Assembly: GCA_023419315.1 (NCBI GenBank)
Contig: JAEZYE010000054.1
Coordinates: 9,868 to 73,867, forward strand
DNA: 64,000 nucleotides
Direction: 5' to 3'
Source of the DNA: Pseudomonadota bacterium
Lineage (GTDB): Bacteria > Pseudomonadota > Gammaproteobacteria > Xanthomonadales > Xanthomonadaceae
Numbering within the stretch: position 1 is the first letter of the stretch; the number at the start of each line of letters is the position of its first letter. The notes under the pieces were generated by a model, which did not search any database, had not been told where the DNA came from, and saw nothing but the letters and a program-made list of their open reading frames with translations. Made by a program: the position numbers and the translations under genes. Below are positions 8,766 to 19,202 of this stretch, piece after piece.

Positions 8766-9038
8766 TTATTCGGCTTCTTCCTCGGCCGGGCCGCCTTCGC
8801 CGGACTGGACGTACCCACCGCCAGGACCGACACGCACATTGCGGGCAGGCACGACCGTGGAAATGGCGTGCTTGTAGACCATCTGGCTGACCGTATTGCG
8901 CAGCAGGACCACGAACTGGTCGAAGGACTCGATGGTCCCCTGCAGCTTGATGCCATTGACGAGATAGACGGAAACCGGCACCCGCTCACGGCGAAGCGCA
9001 TTCAGGAAAGGGTCCTGCAAGGACTGCCCCTTGGACAT
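8766..9038 (-). CDS. hfq: RNA chaperone Hfq
   Basis: Sm-like hexameric protein pairing small RNAs with mRNAs. The 90-residue protein begins with MSKGQSLQDPFLNALRRERV. It has the Sm1 strand set (VYLVNGIKLQGTIESFDQ) and the Sm2 motif with YKHAIST, the proximal-face RNA site. The C-terminal tail is short, glycine-rich and acidic (ending EEEAE), unlike the long E. coli tail. GGGAG precedes the ATG. It is downstream of miaA (116 bases) and upstream of hflX, the conserved miaA-hfq-hflX order. Confidence 0.97.
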   Translation of the reverse strand: MSKGQSLQDPFLNALRRERVPVSVYLVNGIKLQGTIESFDQFVVLLRNTVSQMVYKHAISTVVPARNVRVGPGGGYVQSGEGGPAEEEAE

Positions 9039-9154
9039 TGGCGAACTCCCAGAGTGTTGCTTATTGGAATAATTGTGGCGCCGGGTCCGCGTCCTGTTCC
9101 CCGATGGCGGAGTCCCGGAAGGGGGATGTTACACAACCGCGCTGGTTTGACCAG

Positions 9155-10126
9155 CTACGCAGGCCGCAGAAACAGGGCAAGCGCTCGGTCCAGGGCTACC
9201 CGATCCCGTTGCGGGTCGAACCAGCGCGCATCAAGCTCCCCCCGGAGCCAGGTCAGTTGGCGCTTGGCGAGCTGGCGGGTGGCGAAGATGGCGCGATCGC
9301 GGAACTCGGCCGCCGGGAAAAGCCCGTCGAGGTGCTCCCACGCTTGCCGATAGCCGACCGCACGGACCGCCGGCAAATCCAGTGGGGCGGCCACCGCCTG
9401 CATCTGCGGCAGCGCCCGCAGGCGACGGACTTCATCGAGAAAGCCATCGGCAAGCATCGTGTCGAAACGCTGGACGATGCGCTCGTGCAGCACGCTCCTT
9501 TCGGCCGGGGCGAGTACCAGCTTGAGGACGCGCAACGGCAGGCGCGGCGGCGGCGGATCGCGTTGCCATTGGCTGATCGGCCTGCCGGTAAGGCGATGCA
9601 CTTCCAGCGCGCGCTGGATGCGCTGCGGGTCGGTGGCATGGATGCGCGCCGCGGCGTCGGGATCCACGCGCGCCAGTTCCGCATGCAGGGCAGCCCAGCC
9701 GCGCTCCCGGGCTTCAGCTGCGATCCGCGCGCGCATGCCCGCGTCCGCTTCGGGCATTGCCGCCAGCCCATCGAGCAACGCGCGGAAATACAGGCCGGTG
9801 CCGCCGGCCAGGATGGGCAAGCGCCCCCGCGCCACGATGTCGTCCAGCGCCAGGCGCGCATCGTGGGCGAATTCGGCTGCCGAACAGGTCTGCCACGGCT
9901 CCCGGACATCAATCAGGTGGTGCGGAACGCTCGCCTGCATGGCGGCGTCCGGTTTCGCAGCCCCGATATCGAGGCCGCGGTACACGAGGGCCGAATCGAC
10001 GCTCACGATTTCGCCGCCCACGCGTTCGGCCCACTCCATTGCGAGCGCGGTCTTGCCGGACGCCGTCGGCCCCATCAACGCAATGGCCAGCGGTCTGCGA
10101 TCGACGCGGGAGAGTGGAGTCGTCAT
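9155..10126 (-). CDS. miaA: tRNA dimethylallyltransferase
   Basis: Transfers a dimethylallyl group to N6 of A37 in tRNAs reading UNN codons. The P-loop GPTASGKTALA near the N-terminus, DSALVYRGLDIGAAKP, and the GGTGLYFRALLDGLA segment identify it. Start set at MTTPLSRVD (ATG 10126), giving 323 residues; a GTG at 10165 would extend it by 13 residues to within 7 bases of the folP stop and cannot be excluded. It lies between folP and hfq on the same strand. Confidence 0.95.
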   Translation of the reverse strand: MTTPLSRVDRRPLAIALMGPTASGKTALAMEWAERVGGEIVSVDSALVYRGLDIGAAKPDAAMQASVPHHLIDVREPWQTCSAAEFAHDARLALDDIVARGRLPILAGGTGLYFRALLDGLAAMPEADAGMRARIAAEARERGWAALHAELARVDPDAAARIHATDPQRIQRALEVHRLTGRPISQWQRDPPPPRLPLRVLKLVLAPAERSVLHERIVQRFDTMLADGFLDEVRRLRALPQMQAVAAPLDLPAVRAVGYRQAWEHLDGLFPAAEFRDRAIFATRQLAKRQLTWLRGELDARWFDPQRDRVALDRALALFLRPA

Positions 10127-10171
10127 GCGGCTGGCGTCACGCCTGCACCGTAATGCGCGGCGCACGGGAAC

Positions 10172-11074
10172 TCAGGCGTCGTCATCCGGCCAGCGAATCG
10201 TCGGCGCGGTGGCGGCTTTGCGGGGCAACGGCACCGCATCGACCGCGCATACGATCTTCAGTGCGTCCACGGTTTCCGCGACGTCGTGAACGCGGACGAT
10301 GCGTGCGCCGCGCTGGACCGCGATGAGATGGGCCGCGATCGAGGCGGCGACGCGCTCGGTCGGCGCACTGCGGCCGGTCAGTTCCCCCAGGCTCCGCTTG
10401 CGCGACAGGCCCGCCAGCACGGGCACGCCCAGTTCGACAAAGCGTTCGAGCTGCGCCAGCAGGGCCAGATTGTGCGAAGTGTCCTTGCCGAAGCCGAAAC
10501 CCGGGTCGATCACCAGATTCTTCTTCGCGATACCGGCCATTTCGGCGGCGAACATGCGCTCGGCCAGAAAACGGTGCACATCCCCGACCACATCGTCGTA
10601 GTGAGGCGCGTCCTGCATCGAGCGCGGCTCGCCCTGCATATGCATCAGCACGACCGGCACGCGCAGTTCCGCGGCTGCCTCCAGCGCGCCGTCGCGTCGC
10701 AGCGCGTATACGTCATTGATCATGCCCGCACCCGCTGCAACAGCGGCGCGCATCACTTCCGGCTTGGAAGTATCGACGCTGATCGGCAGCGCCGTCTGGC
10801 GCGCGAGTGCTTCGATGACCGGAACGACGCGACGGATCTCTTCTTCCGCCGGCACCTCCGACGCGCCCGGTCGGGTCGATTCGCCGCCGACGTCGAGCAG
10901 GTCCGCGCCCTGCTCCGCCAGCTTCAGTCCATGCGCGATGGCGGCTTCGACGGTGGCATGCGCGCCGCCGTCGGAGAACGAATCCGGCGTGACATTGACG
11001 ATGCCCATCACGCGCGGCCGGTCCAGCTTGAGTACGCGGCCTGCGCAGTCCAACTGCGGCGAAATGTCGAACAT
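10172..11074 (-). CDS. folP: Dihydropteroate synthase
   Basis: Condenses 6-hydroxymethyl-dihydropterin pyrophosphate with p-aminobenzoate in folate synthesis; target of sulfonamides. TIM-barrel signatures are visible: VMGIVNVTPDSFSDGG (pterin site), DVGGESTRPGA and GFGFGKDTSHN. Start is ATG 11074 (MFDISPQLD), giving 300 residues. The start overlaps the stop of a 48-residue gene as TGATG, implying translational coupling. In many proteobacteria folP directly follows ftsH; here that junction carries the small gene, a terminator and a methyltransferase. Confidence 0.95.
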   Translation of the reverse strand: MFDISPQLDCAGRVLKLDRPRVMGIVNVTPDSFSDGGAHATVEAAIAHGLKLAEQGADLLDVGGESTRPGASEVPAEEEIRRVVPVIEALARQTALPISVDTSKPEVMRAAVAAGAGMINDVYALRRDGALEAAAELRVPVVLMHMQGEPRSMQDAPHYDDVVGDVHRFLAERMFAAEMAGIAKKNLVIDPGFGFGKDTSHNLALLAQLERFVELGVPVLAGLSRKRSLGELTGRSAPTERVAASIAAHLIAVQRGARIVRVHDVAETVDALKIVCAVDAVPLPRKAATAPTIRWPDDDA

Positions 11075-11220
11075 CAGCGCACGCACCGCTTTCCGGATTG
11101 CAGCGCAACGCCGAGGCCCGCCCCGACCGCGATCCAGACTGCAAGCTGGTCCGTCGCCACGCCTATCGCAATGCCGATAGCCAGACCCATCGCCATTCCG
11201 TTCCACTGCCTGCTTCGCAT
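11074..11220 (-). CDS. 48-residue glycine-zipper membrane peptide coupled to folP
   Basis: ATG at 11220 is preceded by GGAGGAG at good distance. It encodes 48 residues with two hydrophobic stretches containing spaced small residues (MGLAIGIAIGVATDQLAVW and VGAGLGVAL), a glycine-zipper look, and a basic end. The stop TGA shares its last base with the folP ATG, so ribosomes can pass directly to folP. A strong ribosome site, coherent membrane pattern and coupling make it likely real. No family name can be given; the role is unknown. Confidence 0.68.
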   Translation of the reverse strand: MRSRQWNGMAMGLAIGIAIGVATDQLAVWIAVGAGLGVALQSGKRCVR

Positions 11221-11261
11221 GCTGCTCCTCCACTGCCGCGCCGTCGCGCCGGATTATCCAT

Positions 11262-11293
11262 AAAAACAAAGGACGGCCGAAGCCGTCCTTTGT
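11262..11293 (-). terminator. Terminator after the low-GC methyltransferase gene
   Basis: 12-bp stem ACAAAGGACGGC / GCCGTCCTTTGT with a 4-base loop, followed on the minus strand by TTTTTA. It lies 61 bases past the methyltransferase stop and separates that gene (and ftsH) from the folP transcript. Confidence 0.85.
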
Positions 11294-11353
11294 GACCGTC
11301 ATGCTCCGTGCATGGCGAAAGCCCGGTGCAGAGCTTCCAGCACGTAGCGGAAA

Positions 11354-12049
11354 TCAGTGGATATCCCAACCGTTGCGCGCGAGCAAGGCAGTTGCCGCGG
11401 GAAATCCGAACGAATGGACGGTTACGTCTGTAAAGCCGGCGCGGAGCGGGTAGGTCCAAGCATCCGCACCGAATTCAGTCTGGACGACCAAATCGGCGGC
11501 CGTCGTCACCGAGGTTCCGTGATGGCTGGGGGAAAGCCCGCTCCGGTCGCGCGTCATACGGCCCACTACTATGGGTACTGTGAAACAGAGGGCACCTTGA
11601 GGCTTAAGAACTCTGCGGCATTCCGCCAGCGCGTGGACCGGATTGGCCACATGCTCAAGCGTATCTGAATGAACGACGAGATCGAACACGCCGTCACCGT
11701 AAGGCAAAGCATGCATATCGACCTCGGGATATGCGCCAAAAACGTACCCGTCAAATTGGCGAAGATGCGGGGACAGCGAGCCGGCCTCGTTTATTTCGAG
11801 TACCGACACTCCACCCACTAGGCCGCCGCAGACAAGCTCCTTCAGCGTCTCTTGGGTTCTGAAAAAGGCCCGAAGCGCATTGGCAAGCGCGATGGAGCGG
11901 AGATTCGCTCCACACCCATCACAGCTTTCACCCTGCTGACGATCGATATAGGCCGCCTCTTCGGACGAGAGCTGCCACTCATCAATCAGGGATTTCCAGA
12001 GTACATGCCGGCTTGTAAACGCCGTGCCACCACACACACCGCACTTCAT
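11354..12049 (-). CDS. SAM-dependent methyltransferase with N-terminal zinc-ribbon cysteines
   Basis: 231 residues from MKCGVCGGT (ATG 12049, preceded by AAGGA). Two CxxC pairs near the N-terminus (CGVC and CDGC, about 40 residues apart) look like a zinc ribbon. The middle has class I methyltransferase features: VLEINEAGSLSPHL in the motif I position (without the usual GxGxG), FDLVVHSDTLEHV and CRRVLKPQGALCFTVP, as in Methyltransf_11. The substrate is unknown; such proteins often occur with glycan or surface-polymer genes. A sampled row is about 53% GC, clearly below its neighbours, suggesting transfer into the ftsH-folP junction. Confidence 0.8.
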   Translation of the reverse strand: MKCGVCGGTAFTSRHVLWKSLIDEWQLSSEEAAYIDRQQGESCDGCGANLRSIALANALRAFFRTQETLKELVCGGLVGGVSVLEINEAGSLSPHLRQFDGYVFGAYPEVDMHALPYGDGVFDLVVHSDTLEHVANPVHALAECRRVLKPQGALCFTVPIVVGRMTRDRSGLSPSHHGTSVTTAADLVVQTEFGADAWTYPLRAGFTDVTVHSFGFPAATALLARNGWDIH

Positions 12050-12103
12050 TGACGTTCCTTGTTCGCATCGCGTCGCGATGCTCGATGCTGCATTCAAACC
12101 GTC

Positions 12104-14029
<1,926 letters not shown>

Positions 14030-14079
14030 CCTCATCAGCCCCGCCGTACCTCGTTCTCAATGCTCACGTTTTTGCCACC

Positions 14080-14712
14080 TTACTTGATCTGGCCGCGCTT
14101 GCCCTGTCCCAGCGCGTAAACCTCCGGAGAGCGTTTGCGCGAGGCATCCGGCTTGCGGATGACGACCCGGTCGTACCGACGACGAAGTTCCTTCACGTAG
14201 TCGTCGAACCCGGTGCCCTGGAACAGCTTGATCAGGAACGCACCGCCGGGCTTCAGATGACTATCGGCAAATTCCATCGCCAATTCAGCCAGGTACATCG
14301 CCCGGGGCTGGTCGACCGCATCCACACCGCTCTTATTGGGGGCCATATCCGACAGCACAAGGTCTACCGGCTGTCCGCCGAGCATGGCTTCCAGTTCGGA
14401 TAACACGGCCTGTTCCCTGAAGTCGCCGTGAAGGAACTCGACTCCGGCCAGCGGCGGCATGTCCAGGATGTCCATCGCCACCACCCGGCCCCGGTCGCCC
14501 AAGGCCTGCCGGACGTACTGGGACCAGCCGCCCGGAGCCGCGCCGAGGTCGACGACGACCATGCCCGGCTTGAGCAGGCGATCGCGTTCCAGCAGTTCTT
14601 CCAGCTTGTAGGCCGCGCGCGAACGCATGCCTTCGGCTTGGGCCTTCTTTACGTAGGGATCGGAAAAATGTTCACGCAGCCATCGTTGGCTGCTCTTGCT
14701 GCGGGTGGCCAT
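14080..14712 (-). CDS. rlmE: 23S rRNA (uridine-2'-O-)-methyltransferase RlmE (FtsJ/RrmJ)
   Basis: Methylates U2552 in the 23S A-loop, a late 50S assembly step and heat-shock function. 210 residues from MATRSKSSQRW (ATG 14712). The Rossmann motif VVDLGAAPGGWSQYV and the catalytic K-D-K-E set are visible in context: basic N-terminal AAYKLEE, SDMAPNKSG, FLIKLFQG and SPEVYALG. A longer in-frame extension runs into the divergent yhbY region and is not used. Cotranscribed with ftsH; divergent from yhbY across 97 bases. Confidence 0.96.
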   Translation of the reverse strand: MATRSKSSQRWLREHFSDPYVKKAQAEGMRSRAAYKLEELLERDRLLKPGMVVVDLGAAPGGWSQYVRQALGDRGRVVAMDILDMPPLAGVEFLHGDFREQAVLSELEAMLGGQPVDLVLSDMAPNKSGVDAVDQPRAMYLAELAMEFADSHLKPGGAFLIKLFQGTGFDDYVKELRRRYDRVVIRKPDASRKRSPEVYALGQGKRGQIK

Positions 14713-14809
14713 GGTGAGCAGTCTCCACCGGCTTTGCGACAGCCGGGAGCGCGGTGGCGGGAAAGGCGGCCATGATACCCTGAACGCCCTTTCCCACCGC
14801 CGTTCCTGC

Positions 14810-15115
14810 ATGCCCGTTGTCCTGACCTCCGCCCAGACCCGGTTCCTGCGCGGTCAAGCCCATGACCTCAAAGCGCTGCTCCAGATTGGAGGCAAGGGCG
14901 TGACGCCCGCATTCGTCGCCGAACTCGACGAAGTGCTGGAGCACCACGAACTGGTCAAGGTGAAGGTGGCGGGCGAGGACCGAGACGCGCGCGACGCCAT
15001 GATCGCCGAACTGGTCGAGAAGACGCATTCGGCGCTCGTGCAGCGTATCGGACACACGGCCGTGCTCTATCGACCGAGCCGCGAGCGCAGGCATATCGTT
15101 CTGCCCCGCGCTTGA
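14810..15115 (+). CDS. yhbY: YhbY family RNA-binding protein (CRM domain)
   Basis: 101-residue CRM-domain protein associated with pre-50S ribosomal particles. The start MPVVLTSAQTRFLRGQAHDL matches the family opening. The conserved GGKGVTP (GxxG RNA-binding loop) and HELVKVKV follow. It is transcribed away from rlmE, its usual head-to-head neighbour. A longer in-frame opening to 14696 overlaps the rlmE start and is rejected. Confidence 0.92.
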   Translation: MPVVLTSAQTRFLRGQAHDLKALLQIGGKGVTPAFVAELDEVLEHHELVKVKVAGEDRDARDAMIAELVEKTHSALVQRIGHTAVLYRPSRERRHIVLPRA

Positions 15116-15131
15116 GGCCGCAGGCCCCGCG

Positions 15132-15515
15132 ATGCAACTGAACCACGAACTTCCCGACTATGCCTTCGCTCTGCGCGCCGCCGATGGCCGCAGCGCCAAG
15201 GTCAACGATCGCGTACTGACCCGCAGTTTCGTGCTTTCCCCGACGGCGTTGAAGGAAGACTGGGCGCCTAGCGATGCGAGCGCGCTGATGCCCGAGGACC
15301 TCGCCGATTTGTTGGCCTTGCAGCCTGAGGTCATTCTCCTGGGCACCGGTGATCAGCAGGTCTTTCCGTCTGCGCAGGTGATGGCGGCCGGTTTGACGCG
15401 CGGTGTCGGGATCGAGGTCATGACCAACGCCGCCGCCGCACGCACGTTCAACGTCCTGGCTGCCGAAGCGCGACGCGTCGTGGCCGGCTTCATCCTCGGC
15501 CCGACCGGCGCCTGA
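15132..15515 (+). CDS. Mth938-like (DUF498/NDUFAF3 family) protein
   Basis: 127 residues with the Mth938 fold pattern: an N-terminal strand region (YAFALRAADG), a W-containing linker (EDWAPSDAS), then PEVILLGTGDQQVFP and a second Rossmann-like half (GIEVMTNAAAARTFNVL). Homologues are small soluble proteins; the eukaryotic relative NDUFAF3 aids complex I assembly, but the bacterial role is not settled. It begins 16 bases after yhbY on the same strand, so probably cotranscribed. Confidence 0.82.
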   Translation: MQLNHELPDYAFALRAADGRSAKVNDRVLTRSFVLSPTALKEDWAPSDASALMPEDLADLLALQPEVILLGTGDQQVFPSAQVMAAGLTRGVGIEVMTNAAAARTFNVLAAEARRVVAGFILGPTGA

Positions 15516-15558
15516 GCATCCGCGGCTCCAGAACGGCCCGCACGACGGCCGGGCGCAG

Positions 15559-16347
15559 TTATCGGGAAGGCAGGTACTGCAACGGATCGACCGGCTTGCC
15601 GTTGTAGCGGATCTCGAAATGAAGCATTTCGCGTGAGGCTCCGGAACTGCCCATTTCCGCAATCTGCTGGCCCGCGCGAACGTTCTGCCCTTCGTTGACG
15701 AGGCGCTTGCGGTTATGTCCGTAAGCGGACAACCAGGCGTCGCTGTGCTTGACGATGATCAACTCGCCATAGCCAACCAGACCCGCACCCGAGTACACGA
15801 CGACTCCATCGGCCGCCGCCTTGACGGCCTGCCCGCTGGAACCGGCGATGTCGATGCCCTGCTTGCTGGCGTCGCCCGCCACATATCGCGCGATGACATG
15901 GCCGTCCGCAGGCCATCGCCAGTTGAAGCCACTGCTGACGGGAGTCGGTGCGGGTGTCGCGGGCTTCGGCGCCGGAGTGGGCGTGCCGGTCGCCGGGCGT
16001 GGTGTCGTGGTGGTGGCCGTGGACGTCGTTGTCGGCCTGGACGAACGCGTTGCCGGATAGAGCCGCAGCGTCTGGCCCGGATAAATCGTGTAGGGCGAGC
16101 CGATGCCGTTCCAGGCAGCCAGATCACGGAAGTCGATGCCATTCCGGAAGGCAATTCCGTAGAGCGTTTCGCCACGCTGCACCCGCACGGTCTGGCCGGG
16201 CTTGGGTTGCGAAGCTGTGCGCGCACTGCCCTTGCTCCCGCTTTCGCGTACGACCGTCGACGAACAGCCGGCCAGACCCAATCCAATCGCTGCGGTCAGC
16301 AGAAGGCAGTAAGCGTGTCTTGAGACGAACGTAGGGCGAGTACTCAT
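15559..16347 (-). CDS. nlpD: NlpD/LppB-type lipoprotein with LysM and degenerate M23 domain
   Basis: Envelope lipoprotein that activates an amidase during cell separation. The signal peptide ends in the lipobox LAGC near residue 28. A LysM repeat (VQRGETLYGIAFRNGIDF to YPGQTLRLYP) binds peptidoglycan, followed by a Thr/Pro/Ala-rich linker and the M23 fold. The M23 metal site is incomplete: KQGID lacks the first His and REMLHFE lacks one His of HxH, as expected for NlpD/EnvC activators rather than an active peptidase. Start MSTRPTFVS at 16347 gives 262 residues. Downstream of surE-pcm-exoD, as in many gammaproteobacteria where nlpD follows pcm. Confidence 0.9.
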   Translation of the reverse strand: MSTRPTFVSRHAYCLLLTAAIGLGLAGCSSTVVRESGSKGSARTASQPKPGQTVRVQRGETLYGIAFRNGIDFRDLAAWNGIGSPYTIYPGQTLRLYPATRSSRPTTTSTATTTTPRPATGTPTPAPKPATPAPTPVSSGFNWRWPADGHVIARYVAGDASKQGIDIAGSSGQAVKAAADGVVVYSGAGLVGYGELIIVKHSDAWLSAYGHNRKRLVNEGQNVRAGQQIAEMGSSGASREMLHFEIRYNGKPVDPLQYLPSR

Positions 16348-16391
16348 GCGCGCAGTCGTGTTTCTCCGTGAGGACCGTGGGCGCAAGCCCG

Positions 16392-17045
16392 TCAGCCGAA
16401 CCAGCGTTGGTACAACTCGGTCAGAGCGACCCCGCCACCGCCGATCAGCACGCCGAAATAGATAATCGTGCCGACGTTGGCCAGGTGCCCCAGCAACACC
16501 GCGCCGCCATCGCGCTGGATGAAGCCGATGGCGAACAGCAGCAAAGCCAAGGCTGGCAGGGTATTGCTGAATGGCACGAATCCAAACGGCGCCATCAGCA
16601 ACAGCGCCGCAAGGATGAAAGCCAGATTGTTGAAGGTGTGCTGCAACCGTCCATCGACCATGCCGCTGAGGCGACGCGGCCGGCTGATGCGCTCCATCCG
16701 GCGCACCCATACCAGGCCGGCGCTGAGACCGGGCCGCAGTTTTGCGGCGGGCAGCGCGCGCTCCTTCAGTCGGGCGGGCAGCCACAACGGACGATTGATG
16801 AGACGGCTGATGCCGACCAGCAGGATTGCGGCGCCGAACACGGTGCTGACGCCCGGGATCGACACGGGTATCAGGAAGACCAGCGTCAGCAGGATCGTCA
16901 TCAGCAACAGGCCTTCATCGCCGAACGCTTCGAGCAGTTCGCCCAGCGTCAGGCTGTCCTGCGGCAGGTGTTCGATGATGTCGACGAGTTGATCCCCGAG
17001 CGGCGCGGATCCGGAAGCGGATGTATCGGGACGCTCGGCGGCCAT
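16392..17045 (-). CDS. ExoD family exopolysaccharide synthesis protein
   Basis: 217-residue inner-membrane protein with an N-terminal cytoplasmic helix (GDQLVDIIEHLPQDSLTLGELLEAFG) and several hydrophobic segments. The family pattern LIPVSIPGVSTVFGAAILLVGISR and RPLWLPARLKERALP is present. ExoD was named from rhizobial exopolysaccharide mutants; its biochemical role is unclear. It starts 4 bases after the pcm stop and is followed 44 bases on by nlpD, so it sits inside a surE-pcm-exoD-nlpD operon. Confidence 0.85.
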   Translation of the reverse strand: MAAERPDTSASGSAPLGDQLVDIIEHLPQDSLTLGELLEAFGDEGLLLMTILLTLVFLIPVSIPGVSTVFGAAILLVGISRLINRPLWLPARLKERALPAAKLRPGLSAGLVWVRRMERISRPRRLSGMVDGRLQHTFNNLAFILAALLLMAPFGFVPFSNTLPALALLLFAIGFIQRDGGAVLLGHLANVGTIIYFGVLIGGGGVALTELYQRWFG

Positions 17046-17049
17046 GGGA

Positions 17050-17727
17050 TCAGTCCAGCGTGCCGGAGAGAAGCGGCACGAACACGACCGGCGCCAGTGT
17101 TTCTTCTTCGATGGAACCGTCCGCGCGTCGGGTCAGGCGAATCAACGACTGCGAAGCCGGTCCACCGACCGGTGCAATCAGGCTTCCACCGACGGCGAGC
17201 TGCTCGATCAGCGCGTTGACCAGCGCGGGCGCGGCAGCGGTGACGAGGATGCCGTCATACGGACCATGTTCGGCCCAGCCGATCCGGCCGTCGTCATGCT
17301 TGCTGCGAACGTTCATGCCGAGCTGTCGAAGCCGCTTGCGCGCCTGCCGCAACAGATCGCCGATGCGTTCGACGGTGTGCACTTCCAGGCCGAGCACGGC
17401 GAGCACCGCCGCCTGGTAACCCGAACCCGTGCCGATTTCGAGCACTTTCTTGGGCGCGTTCTGCAACAGCGCTTCGGTCATGCGCGCGACCACCCACGGC
17501 TGCGAGATTGTCTGGCTGTGGCCGATGGGCAGCGCGGTGTCTTCGTAGGCGCGCGTGGCCAGTGCCTCATCGACGAACAGGTGTCGCGGCACCAGACGGA
17601 TCGCGTTGAGCACGTTCTCGTCGCGTATGCCCGACTCGCGCAGGCGTTCGACCAGCCGATCACGCACACGCTGCGAGGTCATGCCCATGCCGACCGCTTC
17701 GGGCTGCAGGCGCAAGCGTGGCGTCAT
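17050..17727 (-). CDS. pcm: Protein-L-isoaspartate O-methyltransferase
   Basis: Repairs isoaspartyl damage in ageing proteins using SAM. 225 residues from MTPRLRLQPE. Family motifs: VPRHLFVDEALATRAYEDTA, the GHSQTISQPWVVARM segment and the SAM loop EIGTGSGYQAAVLA. The ATG overlaps the surE stop as ATGA, the conserved surE-pcm coupling. Expected to respond with stationary-phase survival genes, although no promoter was identified here. Confidence 0.95.
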   Translation of the reverse strand: MTPRLRLQPEAVGMGMTSQRVRDRLVERLRESGIRDENVLNAIRLVPRHLFVDEALATRAYEDTALPIGHSQTISQPWVVARMTEALLQNAPKKVLEIGTGSGYQAAVLAVLGLEVHTVERIGDLLRQARKRLRQLGMNVRSKHDDGRIGWAEHGPYDGILVTAAAPALVNALIEQLAVGGSLIAPVGGPASQSLIRLTRRADGSIEEETLAPVVFVPLLSGTLD

Positions 17728-18515
17728 GCCTGCGTCTCCGCGCCGTCGGCAAGCGCGGCCGTCAAGCCGCCGACCCAGCCCGCCACCTTTTCCAGCGCCT
17801 GGTAGCGCGTCAGGTCCACATGGATCGGCGTGATGGAAATATTGCCCGTGCGCACTGCATGGAAATCCGTGCCGGGGCCGGCGTCCTGTTCGGGACCGGC
17901 CGGACCAATCCAGTACACGGTATTGCCACGTGGATCCGCCTGCGCGACGCACGGCTCCGAACGATGGCGATTGCCGAGCCGCGTCACTTCGAACCCCGCG
18001 ATCTCCGACCACGCACGATCAGGCACGTTGACGTTGAGGATAGTGTCCGCGGGCAGCGGATCGGCCTTCAGTCGCGCCACGATTTCGACAGCTGCGCGCG
18101 CGGCGGATTCGAAATGGCGGGGTTCGTGGTTGCGCGATACGAGCGACATCGCCACGGCAGGCAACCCGAGAAAACGCCCTTCCATCGCGGCGGATACCGT
18201 GCCCGAATAGATGACGTCATCGCCGAGATTGGCGGCGTTGTTGATGCCGGAAACGACGATGTCGGGCTCGAACTCAAGCATTCCGGTCAGTGCCAGATGC
18301 ACGCAATCGGTGGGCGTGCCGGCCACGCTGCAGGTGTAGTGGTCCAGGCGCTTGAGGCGGATCGGCAGATCCAGCGTGAGCGAGTTGCTGGCGCCGGAGC
18401 GATCGCGATCCGGGGCGATGACGAACACCTCGTGCCCGGCCTCGCGCAGGCCTTCGGCCAGGATGCGGATGCCGGGGGCGTCGACGCCATCATCATTGCT
18501 GACAAGAACGCGCAT
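17724..18515 (-). CDS. surE: 5'/3'-nucleotidase SurE
   Basis: Metal-dependent survival nucleotidase acting on nucleoside monophosphates. The N-terminus MRVLVSNDDGVDAPG contains the metal-binding Asp pair, and SGINNAANLGDDVIYSGTVSAAMEG is the second active-site loop. 263 residues is usual; the C-terminus has the family ITPIHVDLT. Start at ATG 18515. First gene of surE-pcm-exoD-nlpD and divergent from the Smr gene across 108 bases. Confidence 0.96.
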   Translation of the reverse strand: MRVLVSNDDGVDAPGIRILAEGLREAGHEVFVIAPDRDRSGASNSLTLDLPIRLKRLDHYTCSVAGTPTDCVHLALTGMLEFEPDIVVSGINNAANLGDDVIYSGTVSAAMEGRFLGLPAVAMSLVSRNHEPRHFESAARAAVEIVARLKADPLPADTILNVNVPDRAWSEIAGFEVTRLGNRHRSEPCVAQADPRGNTVYWIGPAGPEQDAGPGTDFHAVRTGNISITPIHVDLTRYQALEKVAGWVGGLTAALADGAETQA

Positions 18516-18623
18516 GGGTCTCCTCGTGAACCCGGCCATGATACCGGAAGCGGATGACCGCTTCCCGCCGTCGGTGCGTGCAGGCGACGTTGACGTCACG
18601 CGCCCGCGTCCTAAGCTGTCGCG

Positions 18624-19163
18624 ATGACCCGCGCTCCCGATGACGAAGACGATGCCGCGCTGTTCCGGCAGGCCATTGGCGAGGTGAAGCCGCTGCCGGA
18701 TGCCACGCCGCCGCCGCGCAAGGCGCCGCCTCGGCCGGCCGCACGCATGGCGGAACGTGACGAGCTCGACGCCCGCAGCGAATTCCGCCGCGGGATCGAC
18801 GCGCATGACCGGATCGAAGCCGGCGACGTGCTCAGCTTCCGTCGCGACAGTCTGCCTCCGCGTGTGTTCCAGCGCCTGCGCAAAGGACAATTCTCCGCAC
18901 AGGACGAACTGGATCTGCATGGCGCCACCGCGTTGGAAGCCGAACAGCTGCTGCGCCGGTTCATGCGCGAAGCCCATGCGCACGAGTTCGGTTGCGTGCG
19001 CATCATCCACGGCAAGGGCCAGCGCAACGAACGCGATGTCCCCGTGTTGAAGAATCTGGTCGACCGGCTGCTGCGCCATCACGGCGACGTGGTGGCGTTC
19101 CATTCGGCGCCTCAGGCGCAAGGCGGCACGGGAGCGGTACTGGTGCTGCTGTCGCACCGTTGA
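18624..19163 (+). CDS. Smr domain protein (SmrB/YfcN-like)
   Basis: 179 residues with a charged, proline-rich N-terminal half (FRQAIGEVKPL then PPPRKAPPRP) and a C-terminal Smr domain. The domain shows LDLHGATALEAEQLLRRFM and the HGKGQ loop (IIHGKGQRNERD). Stand-alone Smr proteins are RNA endonucleases; SmrB cleaves mRNA at collided ribosomes in E. coli, so a ribosome-rescue role is inferred. Single plus-strand gene between surE and truD. Confidence 0.88.
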   Translation: MTRAPDDEDDAALFRQAIGEVKPLPDATPPPRKAPPRPAARMAERDELDARSEFRRGIDAHDRIEAGDVLSFRRDSLPPRVFQRLRKGQFSAQDELDLHGATALEAEQLLRRFMREAHAHEFGCVRIIHGKGQRNERDVPVLKNLVDRLLRHHGDVVAFHSAPQAQGGTGAVLVLLSHR

Positions 19164-19202
19164 GCCGCAACTGTTCGCGTTGGCGCGCCATCCCGCAACC
19201 GA

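Noticed and set aside
15559..16347. Missing histidines in the NlpD M23 domain, considered inactivating mutation
   Set aside because: NlpD/EnvC amidase activators naturally have degenerate M23 sites.
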